From Candidatus Rokuibacteriota bacterium (GTDB lineage: Bacteria > Methylomirabilota > Methylomirabilia > Rokubacteriales > CSP1-6), in the NCBI GenBank assembly GCA_003220435.1, contig QHSL01000083.1, positions 36,708 through 100,707 of the forward strand: a stretch of 64,000 bases of DNA. The letters are read 5' to 3'. Made by a program: the position numbers and the translations under genes. The notes under the pieces are model-generated. The model was not told where the DNA came from and did no database searches. It saw only the letters and a program-made list of their open reading frames with translations. Positions within the stretch are counted from its first letter, which is position 1, and the number at the start of each line of letters is the position of its first letter. Below, one piece after another: positions 8,114 through 16,301 of this stretch.

Positions 8114-8410
8114 ATGCCGACGCGACGGAAGGCGCCCCCGTCTCCGAAGCTCGCGGCCGAGCCGCAGATCGAACGCGGCCTCCGCGAGGTGTGCCGCTGC
8201 GACCGGACGGAGGCGCTGGTGCTCAAGGGGCTCTTCGAGAGCGAGGGGATCCCCACGCTCCTGCGCTCGCGCGTGGCCTACTCCGTCTATCCCTTCAGCG
8301 TCGGCGGTCAGGGTGAGGTCATCGTCCTCGTCCCGGCCAGCCAGGCGGCGCTGAGCCGGCGCCTGCTCTTCCGCCTCGCCCCGAATCCCGCTACGTCACT
8401 TCCGCGATAA
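8114..8410 (+). CDS. DUF2007-like small protein
   Basis: 98-aa soluble protein. The core EALVLKGLFESEGIPTLLRS followed by GEVIVLVPASQAALSRRLL matches the pattern of DUF2007 proteins, a small ferredoxin-like fold often annotated as putative signal transducing protein. The N-terminal 20 residues are Lys/Pro-rich. It diverges from the zinc-ribbon gene, with the start ATG 48 bp away from the mini-ORF. Its 3' end overlaps the convergent M28 peptidase gene by 20 nt. Function is not known. Confidence 0.65.
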   Translation: MPTRRKAPPSPKLAAEPQIERGLREVCRCDRTEALVLKGLFESEGIPTLLRSRVAYSVYPFSVGGQGEVIVLVPASQAALSRRLLFRLAPNPATSLPR

Positions 8411-9323
8411 TCGCCTCGAGCGCCCGCAGGGCGAGGGCCAGCGCCGCTGGCTCGAGGGTGGAGCCGCTGTCGCGCGCGGTGTGGTAGGTGTCGAACGGCA
8501 CCGGGCGCCGGATCAGGTGGCGGAACGCGCTCCGCAGTGGGCTGAAGACGAACTGACGCAACGCCTCCGCTTCTCGTGACGGCACGAGCGTGAACCCGTA
8601 GGCGGCCACGCCCTCCGGGGCGAACGCGCGATGGTCGCTGCCGAACAGCGGGATGCGCCCGACGACGTGATAGGTCACGTCCCGGACGAGCCCGATGGCT
8701 TCGAGCGCCGCCCGCACGCTGCTGAGGAACTGCGTCTCCTCGGCCGCGTCCCAGATCGCGATGCTGTCGCCGATGCCGCACAGCTCGAGGCTCAGCACGC
8801 CGGCCACCTCTGCGAGGTTCGCCGCGCGCGCGTAGTGCCGCGCGCCGAGATAGCCACGCTCTTCCTCCGCGGTGAAGAGGAACCGCACGCGCAACCGCGC
8901 CGGCGGCGACACCGAGAGCCGCTCCAGGAGATTCAGCAGAATACCGACGGCGGCGGCGTTGTCGTTGGCGCCCGGGCTTCCGGGCACCGCGTCGTGATGG
9001 GCGACCAGCACGAGCACGCGCTCGCCGGACCCGATGTCGACGCTGAAGTTCTCACTCACCGGCGACCCGAAGGCCTGGAGCGCGAACGGAATCCGGTGCT
9101 CGCCGAGGTAGCGCGCCACCGCGGCCTGGCGCTCCAGGTTCGAACGCCCCACGAGCAGACGCGACAGCGCGAGCGGGGTGCGGCCGCCCTCGATGACCTC
9201 CTCGAGCGGCGGCGGCGTCACACGCGGCCCACCACGGACCGCGTTGAACGCCCAGCTCAGGCCCGTGTTGATCTGCCCGCGCAGATAGAGGACGACGTCG
9301 GTGAGCGCACGGCTGCGCCTCAC
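8391..9323 (-). CDS. M28 family zinc aminopeptidase
   Basis: Metallopeptidase of the M28 family, removing N-terminal residues using two zinc ions. Ligand and catalytic motifs are in order: HHDAV (His and nearby Asp), the shared Asp in GANDNAAAVG, TAEEERGYLGA with the catalytic Glu, and the late histidine in YHTARDSG. No clear signal peptide is seen, although the N-terminus is short and could be mis-set. The GTG start at 9323 overlaps the tatD stop (GTGA). Specificity is not predictable. Confidence 0.82.
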   Translation of the reverse strand: MRRSRALTDVVLYLRGQINTGLSWAFNAVRGGPRVTPPPLEEVIEGGRTPLALSRLLVGRSNLERQAAVARYLGEHRIPFALQAFGSPVSENFSVDIGSGERVLVLVAHHDAVPGSPGANDNAAAVGILLNLLERLSVSPPARLRVRFLFTAEEERGYLGARHYARAANLAEVAGVLSLELCGIGDSIAIWDAAEETQFLSSVRAALEAIGLVRDVTYHVVGRIPLFGSDHRAFAPEGVAAYGFTLVPSREAEALRQFVFSPLRSAFRHLIRRPVPFDTYHTARDSGSTLEPAALALALRALEAIIAEVT

Positions 9324-10096
9324 AACCGGAACAGGGCCCGGGCGTTCGCCGACATGCGCTCGGCCAGGTCGGCCAGCGGCTCGCCGCGCAGCTCGGCGAC
9401 GCGCCCGGCGGTGATCGCGACGTGCGCCGGCTCGTTGCGCTTGCCGCGAAAGCCCTGCGGCGGCAGGAACGGGCAGTCGGTCTCCACGACGAGCTTATCG
9501 GCGGGCACCATCCGCGCGACCTCGGGCAGCGCGCCGGGCTTGGGATACGTCACCGGCCCCGCGAGCGAGAGCACCAGTCCCAGGTCGAGGCATCGGCGCG
9601 CGATCCCGACGTCGCCGGAGAAGCAGTGCATCACCCCGCCCGTCTCGTGGACGCCCTCGGACGCCAGCAGCGCCAGGGTCTCCTCGTGGGCGTCGCGGCA
9701 GTGGACGACCACCGGCTTGCCGACCCGGCGCGCGAGGGCCAGCTGGGAGCGGAACGCACGCTCCTGTGTGTCGCGGTCCGCCAGGTTGCGGAAGAAGTCG
9801 AGCCCGGTCTCACCGATGGCGACCACGCGGGCAGCGGACGCGAGCCGCTCGATATCGACGAGCGCCGCCTCGTCCGCGGAGGCGGCGTCGTGCGGGTGGA
9901 TGCCGACCGCGGCCCAGACGTCGGGCTCGCGCGCGGCGAGCGCCACCGCCGCCCGCGAGGTCGCCACGTCGGTGCCGATCGTCAGGATGCCCGTGACGCC
10001 GGCGGACCGCGCGCGCTGGAGCACGGCGTCGAGGTCGCCGGCGAATTCCGGGAAGTGCAGGTGCGCGTGCGTGTCGAAGAGGTTCGGCGTCGTCAC
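9320..10096 (-). CDS. tatD: TatD family metal-dependent DNase
   Basis: TIM-barrel hydrolase acting as a 3'-5' exonuclease in DNA repair or turnover and, in some members, D-Tyr-tRNA deacylation. Metal ligands are visible in FDTHAHLHF, GETGLDFF, VVHCRDAHEE, MHCFSG and VETDCPFL. The 258-aa length is typical. The GTG start overlaps the ACT-protein stop, and its own stop overlaps the M28 gene. Its position after metG, with three small genes between, recalls metS-yabD in Bacillus. Confidence 0.92.
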   Translation of the reverse strand: MTTPNLFDTHAHLHFPEFAGDLDAVLQRARSAGVTGILTIGTDVATSRAAVALAAREPDVWAAVGIHPHDAASADEAALVDIERLASAARVVAIGETGLDFFRNLADRDTQERAFRSQLALARRVGKPVVVHCRDAHEETLALLASEGVHETGGVMHCFSGDVGIARRCLDLGLVLSLAGPVTYPKPGALPEVARMVPADKLVVETDCPFLPPQGFRGKRNEPAHVAITAGRVAELRGEPLADLAERMSANARALFRL

Positions 10097-10506
10097 ATCG
10101 CTCCGAGGACGGACGCGGCCTTCTTGACGTCACGCGCCTTCACCCACAGGATCGCGCCGTAGCGCCCGCCGCCGGCCGCGACCGCGTCCATCGCCGTCAC
10201 GTTGATCTTGGCGCTGGCGAGCCGGTCGAGGACGTCGGCGCAGGCGCCGAGGCGGTCGTCGCCCTCGATCAGAAACGCGCGCTTCGGCCCCATCACCTTC
10301 CACTTGTTCCGCTTGGCGACCGCCGTGAATGCCGCCGGATCGGTCGGGACCACGTCGAGCTGGGCGCCCCGCCCGCTCGGGAAGCCCGAGTAGGCGACCA
10401 GGTTGACGCCCGCGCGCTTGAGCTCGCCGAGGATCCGCGCGCCCTCGCCGGGCTTGTCGGGGACCATCACGTAGAAGTAGTCCGCGGTTCGCACGCTCTC
10501 CGCCAT
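10093..10506 (-). CDS. ACT-domain protein
   Basis: 137-aa protein made of two ACT-like repeats. The first begins YFYVMVPDKPGEGARILGEL and the second covers ACADVLDRLASAKINVTAMDAV. ACT domains bind amino acids as regulators; no catalytic domain is attached here, so this is probably a stand-alone sensor. Related small ACT proteins are common next to unrelated operons, so partners cannot be inferred. The ATG at 10506 has an upstream GGAGGA. It overlaps the tatD start by 4 nt. Confidence 0.78.
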   Translation of the reverse strand: MAESVRTADYFYVMVPDKPGEGARILGELKRAGVNLVAYSGFPSGRGAQLDVVPTDPAAFTAVAKRNKWKVMGPKRAFLIEGDDRLGACADVLDRLASAKINVTAMDAVAAGGGRYGAILWVKARDVKKAASVLGAM

Positions 10507-10531
10507 GGCGTTGTCCTCCAGCTCGTCGGTG

Positions 10532-11524
10532 TTACGGGACCACGACGCGAAACCGGACCCGGCCGATCAGCTGCCCTCCGCCCGTCACGACGTCGACCGA
10601 CCAGCGGCCCGTCGGGTCGGCCGGGAACGCCGTCTTACGCGAATACGTTCGATAGCCTTCCCGCCGTCCGCCCAGGACGGGCGCCAGGGCGACCACCTCG
10701 ACCACCTTCCCACGGTGCCGCCAGACGTGACGGACCTGTTGCCGCAGTCCGGCCGGCGCGTAGATCGCAGTGTACGCCACGAGCCCGCGCTCCTTCACCT
10801 CGGCGGCGCTGACCGGCGACGCCAGCGCCTCGATGGCGTCGAGGTTCGGCACGTCCCACACGATCGCCGCGCGCGCGATGAAGAGCGGCGCCGGCGGAAT
10901 CCACGCTCGGCCCAGCGCCGCCAGCGTCGCCGCCACCACGCCCAGCGCCACGGTCACGCGAAGCGCCGCCCTCCACGAGCGCCCGCTCACGCGCCGCACC
11001 ACCGGGGTGAGCGCGAGCGACGCGGCGAACGCGCTGGCCACCAGGGCGCCGTACGGGGGGAGCCCGATGAGCGGCAGCGCCACGTTGAGCGCGGCGAACA
11101 CGGACACGACGAAGAAGACGTAGCCGAGCCACGGCCGCGGACGCACCAGCGCCCGGTACCACGGGTCGAACGTCGCCAGCAGCGCCATCGCCACCAGCAG
11201 GGCGAGGAAGAGGACGTTGATCGACGTCAGGGTCGTGCTCGCCCAGTAGGCGGGGATCAGGAACAGGAGGATCGCGTGATAGAGCGTCTGGATCGTGTAG
11301 TCGGCGGCGCTGACGATCAGCCGCCCGGACTTCCGGCCCGACTCCTCGAGCGGCCGGCGCATCTCGATGATGAAGGCGAACAGAAGGCACAGCAGCAGCA
11401 GGTAACCGACGATCCACGCGACGTGGGGCAGGCCGCGCTGGAAGACGAAGAGCGTGAGGATCCCGCCGCTCAGCGAGGCGAACGAGACACCCCAGTCCGT
11501 GACCCACGCGATCACCGAACTCAC
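10532..11524 (-). CDS. Polytopic membrane protein with C-terminal DUF2914-type domain
   Basis: 330-aa protein. The N-terminal two thirds contains about seven hydrophobic segments, including an early ILTLFVFQRGLPHVAWIVGY and a pair around LLLCLLFAFII. The C-terminal ~100 residues form a soluble domain ending in WSVDVVTGGGQLIGRVRF, the usual DUF2914 signature. Function is unknown. The GTG start overlaps the preceding small gene (GTGA). Confidence 0.72.
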   Translation of the reverse strand: MSSVIAWVTDWGVSFASLSGGILTLFVFQRGLPHVAWIVGYLLLLCLLFAFIIEMRRPLEESGRKSGRLIVSAADYTIQTLYHAILLFLIPAYWASTTLTSINVLFLALLVAMALLATFDPWYRALVRPRPWLGYVFFVVSVFAALNVALPLIGLPPYGALVASAFAASLALTPVVRRVSGRSWRAALRVTVALGVVAATLAALGRAWIPPAPLFIARAAIVWDVPNLDAIEALASPVSAAEVKERGLVAYTAIYAPAGLRQQVRHVWRHRGKVVEVVALAPVLGGRREGYRTYSRKTAFPADPTGRWSVDVVTGGGQLIGRVRFRVVVP

Positions 11525-11793
11525 ACGGTCGCGTCCCCTTGGCGCGGTGCGGCCAGCCGCTCGGCGATGCGCTGCGCCACCACGTCACGCTTGAGCGCGT
11601 CGATGCAAGCGATGACATCGCGGGCGGCCGAGTGCACGCGCAGGTGTGCCGCGACCAGGTCGAGCGCGCTCGAGCGCACCGACGCGTCGAGGCTCACGAT
11701 CTCGCGCACGACGCGGGCGACCGAGGCGTCGCGCTCGGCCACCTGCACGATCGCGTCGACGTACTCGTCCGGAGTCAACGCCGGGGCGGCCAT
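11521..11793 (-). CDS. Small helical protein of unknown function
   Basis: 90-aa, Ala/Val/Arg-rich, apparently all-helical soluble protein (for example ALTPDEYVDAIVQVAERDAS). No motif recognised. ATG at 11793 lies just after the metG stop (11798), and its stop overlaps the DUF2914 gene, so it belongs to the metG-tatD transcription unit. Confidence 0.6.
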   Translation of the reverse strand: MAAPALTPDEYVDAIVQVAERDASVARVVREIVSLDASVRSSALDLVAAHLRVHSAARDVIACIDALKRDVVAQRIAERLAAPRQGDATV

Positions 11794-11797
11794 GGGC

Positions 11798-13684
11798 TCA
11801 CCGGATTTTCGAGCCGGGCGGCAGATCGCGGTCGAGCGTGAGCACCGCCAGCTTCCCCTCGGCCGACGCGGCCAGCACCATCCCGTTCGACTCCACGCCC
11901 ATGAGCTTCGCCGGCTCCAGATTGGCGACGACCACGACCTTCTTGCCCACGAGGTCGGCCGGCGCGTAGTGCTCCGCGATGCCCGCCACCAGCGTCCGTT
12001 GCTCGGCGCCGAGCGACACCGTGAGCTTCAGGAGCTTCTTCGACTTCGGCACCGGCTCGGCGGCCACCACCTCGGCCACCCGCAGCTCGACCTTGCCGAA
12101 ATCGTCGATCCTGATCGTCGAGCCCGCCGCCGCGGGCGCGTTCGGCGCCGGGGTCGCCACCGGCTTCTTGTCGTCCACACGCGGGAAGAGACCGGAGAGC
12201 CTCTGGACCGGCAGGCCGGCGGCCAGTCGTCCCCACTGCGCGTCACCGAGCGTCGGCTCGCCGTGCTGGCCGAGCGCCGCCCGGATCTTGCCGGCGGCGT
12301 CGGGCACGAACGGCGCCAGCACGATGCCGAGCAGCCGCAGCGACTCGGCGAGCGTGTAGAGGACCGCCGCGAGGCGCCCCGCCTTCCCCGGCGCCTTCGC
12401 GAGTGCCCACGGCTGCTCGGTGTCCACGTAGCGGTTGAGCGTCGCCACGAACTCCCACACCGCCGTCAGGGCGCGGTGGAACGCGAACTCGTCCATCGCG
12501 CGCGCGACCTCGGCGCGGGCCCGATCCCACCCGGCGGCGATCGCCGTCTCGGCAGCGGTCGCCTCGCCGGAGGCGGGCACCACGCCCTGCGCGAGGTTCA
12601 CGATCAGCGTCGTCGCGCGGGAGACCAGGTTGCCGAGGTCGTTCGCCAGATCGGCGTTGAGCCGGGTGACGAACCCCTCCTCGGAAAAGTCGGCGTCGAG
12701 GCCGAAGACCATCTCGCGCAGGATGAAGTAGCGGAAGGCGTCGTTGCCGTACTTCTCCTTCAGCGCCAGCGCCTCGACGAGGTTCCCGATGGACTTGGAG
12801 ATCTTCTGTCCGCCGAGGGTCCAGTAGCCGTGGACGGTGAGGTGGCGATAGAGCGGGATGCCGGCCGCCTTGAGCATGCACGGCCAGTAGATCGCGTGCG
12901 GCTTGACGATGTCCTTGGCGGTCACGTGCTGGACGTGGGGCCAGAACTTCTCGAAGCGCGGATCGCCGGGACCGCCGAGCGCCGAGACATAGTTGAGCAG
13001 CGCGTCGAACCAGACGTAGGTGACGTACTTGTCGTCGAACGGCAGCGGCACACCCCACTTGAGCCGGGTCGTGGGCCGGCTGATGGACAGGTCGGTCAGC
13101 GGGTCGCGCAGAAAGCCGAGGACCTCGTTGCGGTAGCGCTCCGGCCGGACGAAGTCCGGGTTCCGCTCGATGTGGTCGATCAGCCACCCCTGGTACTTCG
13201 ACATCCTGAAGAAGTAGTTCTCCTCCTCGATCCACTGCAGCGGCGTCTGGTGGTCGGGGCACTTGCCGTCGACGATCTCCTTCTCGGTGTAGAACCGCTC
13301 GCAGCCGAAGCAGTAGTGCCCGCCGTACCGGCCGAGGTAGATCTCGCCGGCGTCCCAGAGCCTCTGGAGAATCGCCTGGACGACCTTCGTGTGGCGCGTC
13401 TCGGTCGTGCGGATGAAGTCGTCGTAGCGGATGCCCAGCGCCTTCCAGGTCTCGCGGAACGCGACGGAGTTCTGGTCGGCCATCGCCTGCGGCGGCATGC
13501 CGGCCTTGGCGGCAGCCTGGGCGATCTTGTCTCCGTGCTCGTCAGTGCCGGTGAGGAACCAGACGTCGTCGCCGGCCAGCCGCCGATAGGCGGCCATCGC
13601 GTCGACGACGATGGTCGTATAGGCATGCCCCAGGTGAGGGCGGTCGTTGACGTAGTAGATCGGCGTCGTGAAATAGAAGGTCAC
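11798..13684 (-). CDS. metG: Methionyl-tRNA synthetase
   Basis: Charges tRNA-Met. The class I HIGH motif appears as HLGH near residue 18 and KMSKS as KISKS in GGQKISKSIGN. A zinc knuckle CFGCERF ... CPDH lies in the connective peptide. The C-terminal ~110 residues form the EMAP/Trbp-type tRNA-binding OB-fold (KVELRVAEVVAAEPVP ... GVESNGMVLAAS). The 628-aa length fits the bacterial form with this appended domain. The GTG at 13684 overlaps the ricT stop (GTGA) and gives the expected FYFTTPIYYVN beginning. Confidence 0.96.
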   Translation of the reverse strand: MTFYFTTPIYYVNDRPHLGHAYTTIVVDAMAAYRRLAGDDVWFLTGTDEHGDKIAQAAAKAGMPPQAMADQNSVAFRETWKALGIRYDDFIRTTETRHTKVVQAILQRLWDAGEIYLGRYGGHYCFGCERFYTEKEIVDGKCPDHQTPLQWIEEENYFFRMSKYQGWLIDHIERNPDFVRPERYRNEVLGFLRDPLTDLSISRPTTRLKWGVPLPFDDKYVTYVWFDALLNYVSALGGPGDPRFEKFWPHVQHVTAKDIVKPHAIYWPCMLKAAGIPLYRHLTVHGYWTLGGQKISKSIGNLVEALALKEKYGNDAFRYFILREMVFGLDADFSEEGFVTRLNADLANDLGNLVSRATTLIVNLAQGVVPASGEATAAETAIAAGWDRARAEVARAMDEFAFHRALTAVWEFVATLNRYVDTEQPWALAKAPGKAGRLAAVLYTLAESLRLLGIVLAPFVPDAAGKIRAALGQHGEPTLGDAQWGRLAAGLPVQRLSGLFPRVDDKKPVATPAPNAPAAAGSTIRIDDFGKVELRVAEVVAAEPVPKSKKLLKLTVSLGAEQRTLVAGIAEHYAPADLVGKKVVVVANLEPAKLMGVESNGMVLAASAEGKLAVLTLDRDLPPGSKIR

Positions 13685-14541
13685 TGCTCGAGCTGGGCCT
13701 GGACGTGCGGCCGCCCCTCCCACGTGAGCTGGTCGAGCGGCACTTCGGCCTCCGTGCCGTCCGGGAAGCCCACCACGACGGACTGCTTGAGGATCCGGAT
13801 CGACCGCACCTTGCCGGTCATGCAGCCGCCGCCGCCGCAGGACGCCTGGCACGGCGTGTTCACGCGCGGCAGCCGCGCGCGCAGCTCCTCGTAGGTCGAG
13901 AACTCGTAGAGGAGGCAGCACTTGAGCCGGCCGCAGTTGCCGAGCAGACGGTTGTCGGTCAGCGGCATGTCCTGCGCCTTGGCCATCTTCACCGAGATCG
14001 GCTCGAAGCGTCGCAGGTGCGAGGAGCAGCAGAGCTGGCGCCCGCACGGTCCGATGCCGTCCAGGACGCGCGTCGTGTCGCGCGCGCCGATCTGGCGCAT
14101 CTCGACTCGCGCGTGCAGCTCGTGTGCGAGATCGCGGACCAGCTCGCGGAAGTCCACGCGCTCTTCGGCGCTGAAGTAGACCGTCGCCCGACGCGCGAGG
14201 GTATGCATCTCGACGTCCACGACCTTCAGCCGGAGGCCGCGCGCGCGCGCGACGCGCTGGCAGGTGACGATCGCTCGCTCCTCGCGCGTGCGCCGGTCGC
14301 GGTACTCGCGCGCCTCCGCCTCGGTCGCCGGGCGCAGCACCCGGCGGTACGCGCGGTCCTGCTTGCTCTCCGGCACCTCGCGCTTCGCGCGGCGCACCTC
14401 GCCGACGGCGGGCTCGGGGGTCAGCGTCTCGACGACCACGATGTCGCCGACGTGGAGCTCGAGCTCTCCAACCCGGTAGTCGTCCGTCAACGCGGTGGCG
14501 CGCAGCCGCACCCCGACGAGAAAGTCGTTCATGGTCTCCAT
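13681..14541 (-). CDS. ricT: PSP1-domain protein, RicT/YaaT family
   Basis: Homologue of B. subtilis YaaT/RicT, part of the RicAFT (Y-complex) that promotes RNase Y-dependent RNA processing and binds iron-sulfur clusters in that species. The PSP1 domain is clear: VYFSAEERVDFRELVRDLA, GIGPCGRQLCCS, NCGRLKCCLLYE and TPCQASCGGGGC. The cysteine clusters could bind iron-sulfur or zinc. The start ATG 14541 lies 2 nt after the holB stop. No RicA or RicF gene is adjacent. The holB-ricT-metG order supports the family call. Confidence 0.88.
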   Translation of the reverse strand: METMNDFLVGVRLRATALTDDYRVGELELHVGDIVVVETLTPEPAVGEVRRAKREVPESKQDRAYRRVLRPATEAEAREYRDRRTREERAIVTCQRVARARGLRLKVVDVEMHTLARRATVYFSAEERVDFRELVRDLAHELHARVEMRQIGARDTTRVLDGIGPCGRQLCCSSHLRRFEPISVKMAKAQDMPLTDNRLLGNCGRLKCCLLYEFSTYEELRARLPRVNTPCQASCGGGGCMTGKVRSIRILKQSVVVGFPDGTEAEVPLDQLTWEGRPHVQAQLEQ

Positions 14542-14543
14542 CC

Positions 14544-15380
14544 TCAGGCCGCCCGCAGCGCGAGCCGGCTCAGCACGATCTCGAGCGTGAGACGCGGGTT
14601 CACGTTTCGCAACAGCGCCTCGCGCGCCTGGCGGCACAGGTCCACCGTGGCCAGGAGCTCATCGGCCGACCAGCGCTCGGCCTCGCTCGGGAGATCGCCG
14701 GCGCCGGCGCCCAGGAGCGCGCTCGGTGCGTCCGACTTCACCAGCAGCAGGTCGCGGCAGAGGAGCCAGTACGCGTCCACCAACGCCTCCGCCTTCTCCC
14801 GCTCCAGGCGCTCCAGGCGCCTGAACAGCGCGTCGACCCCTTGCGCGCGGACCTCGGTCAGAAGCTCCCACGCCTGCGCGCGCGCCCCCACGCCACCGGC
14901 GTCGTCGCGCGCGGCGAAGCGCACGACCTGGCACCGTGACAGCACGGTCGCCGGCACGGCGCGGATCCGCGGCAGGATCAGGATGATGACCGTCGCGGCC
15001 GGCGGCTCCTCGAGCGTCTTCAAGAACGCCTGCGGGGCGTCGCCGGTCATGCGCTCGGCCTCGTCGAGGATGAACACCTTGCGGCGTGCCATCGCGGGAC
15101 GAAGCGAGGCCTGGCGCTCGAGCTCGCGGATCGCGCCGATGCGGATGGCCCGGGCGCCTCGCGGGGTCGTCTCGGGGGGCGTCGGCACGATCACGTGCAG
15201 GTCGGGATGATTCGGCGACGCGCTCCCGAGCAGCGCTTCGGCCAGGGCCAGCGCCGTCGTCATCCGGCCGGACCCGGTCGGCCCCACGAAGGCGTAGGCG
15301 TGGGCCACGCGGTCGCTCGCGAGCGCCCGGCGCAGCAGCTCGACGGCGCGCGGCTGATCGAGGATCTGATCAAGCGCCAC
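14544..15380 (-). CDS. holB: DNA polymerase III delta' subunit
   Basis: Clamp-loader subunit of the replicative polymerase. It has an AAA+ fold with a P-loop-like GPTGSGRMTTAL (the usual Lys replaced by Arg-Met, as often in non-hydrolysing delta'), the Walker B-like VFILDEAERM, and the sensor region FLKTLEEPP followed by VLSRCQVVRF. The family's zinc-binding cysteines are not seen where expected. 278 aa is slightly short. It overlaps the 3' end of tmk by 11 nt, so the two are coupled. Confidence 0.88.
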   Translation of the reverse strand: MALDQILDQPRAVELLRRALASDRVAHAYAFVGPTGSGRMTTALALAEALLGSASPNHPDLHVIVPTPPETTPRGARAIRIGAIRELERQASLRPAMARRKVFILDEAERMTGDAPQAFLKTLEEPPAATVIILILPRIRAVPATVLSRCQVVRFAARDDAGGVGARAQAWELLTEVRAQGVDALFRRLERLEREKAEALVDAYWLLCRDLLLVKSDAPSALLGAGAGDLPSEAERWSADELLATVDLCRQAREALLRNVNPRLTLEIVLSRLALRAA

Positions 15381-15990
15381 GGAGAAATTCCTCGACGACC
15401 GACCGCACCTCGGCGGCGACGACGGCGGCCGGCGGCGCCGCGCGGATCGGCCGCACGCGCTTGGGCTCGGCGCGCAGGATCTCGAGATAGCCGCGGCGCA
15501 CGCGGCGGTGGAACGCCAGCGCTTCCCGCTCGAAGTGGTCGAGGCGCCGCCGCCCGATGCGCCGAAACCCGATGGCCGGGTCGAGATCGAACAGCAGCGT
15601 GAGGTCGGGCAGGATCCCGCTGGTCGCGCGCACGTTCAGCTCGCGGATCAGCTCGGGATCGACGCCGCGGCCGTACCCCTGGTACGCGACAGTCGCGTCG
15701 GTGTACCGGTCGCAGAGCACGACGCGCCCCCGCTCGAGCCACGGCCGGATCTTCTCCCTCACGTGCTGATGTCGCGCCGCCATGAACAGGAACACCTCGA
15801 CGAGCGGCTCTGGGCGCACGCCACGCTGCTCGAACAGCCGCCGCACGGCGCCGCCGAGCCGGGTGCCATCGGGCTCGCGGGTGTGCTCGACGGGCCGCCC
15901 TCGCTCCCGCAGCCATCGCGCGAGCCGCATCATCTGGGTCGTCTTCCCCGACCCCTCGACACCCTCGAGCGTGATGAGCACGCCGCTCAC
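15370..15990 (-). CDS. tmk: Thymidylate kinase
   Basis: Phosphorylates dTMP to dTDP. The P-loop EGVEGSGKTTQ is near residue 10, DRYTDATVAYQGYGRG carries the DRY motif, and the lid region is RIGRRRLDHFE. A GTG at 15990 has a strong GAGGAGGGA upstream and yields the normal short N-terminus (SGVLITLEG). The product is 206 aa, typical length. It is the first gene of the tmk-holB-ricT-metG string, so its promoter should lie in 15991-16120. Confidence 0.94.
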   Translation of the reverse strand: MSGVLITLEGVEGSGKTTQMMRLARWLRERGRPVEHTREPDGTRLGGAVRRLFEQRGVRPEPLVEVFLFMAARHQHVREKIRPWLERGRVVLCDRYTDATVAYQGYGRGVDPELIRELNVRATSGILPDLTLLFDLDPAIGFRRIGRRRLDHFEREALAFHRRVRRGYLEILRAEPKRVRPIRAAPPAAVVAAEVRSVVEEFLRGA

Positions 15991-16120
15991 GATCCCTTTC
16001 CCTCCTCGCATTTCTCCCGCCACTCTAGCACGTCGCCCCGCACCCCCGACCAGGCCGGTGCGGGCGATGCCAGCAGGTCGACGTCCGACGCGTCCCGAAT
16101 CCCACCGTCGCGAGCGACCC

Positions 16121-16285
16121 CGCCGGGTGAGGGGCGGGGCATTGGGGACGGGTCGATGCGACCCGTTCCCTCCAAGCGGTCACGGACGCGCCGCGCCGGG
16201 ATGGAGCCCAGCCGCGACGGGCCAGCGGACGCGTGCCGCGTGGTCGAACGACCCCGTCCCCAATGCCCCGACCCCCACCCGGCGT
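16121..16285. repeat. Palindromic element, copy A
   Basis: Two ~40-bp arms (16121-16162 and 16242-16285) are imperfect inverted repeats sharing GGGGCATTGGGGACGGG and its complement. They enclose a ~79-bp core. A smaller hairpin (about 16146-16169) lies within the left arm and start of the core. The core matches, in the opposite direction, the core of copy B at 54835-54990, including a shared ACGCGTGCCGCGTGGTC. It begins 17 nt beyond the stop of the minus-strand gene that ends at 16302. No transposase is present. The remaining 15991-16120 shows only sequence upstream of tmk. Confidence 0.75.
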
Positions 16286-16301
16286 CTGCGAGCGCGACGA
16301 G

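Noticed and set aside
10505..13894. Very long plus-strand open frame of over 1100 codons
   Set aside because: It lies antisense to metG, the DUF2914 gene and others with clear family motifs. Long antisense frames are expected at this GC content, and its translation is low-complexity Arg/Ala/Gly/Val/Asp.
16121..16285. Insertion sequence or IS end
   Set aside because: No transposase reading frame and no clear target duplication; the core is too short to encode one. Reported as a repeat/structured element instead.
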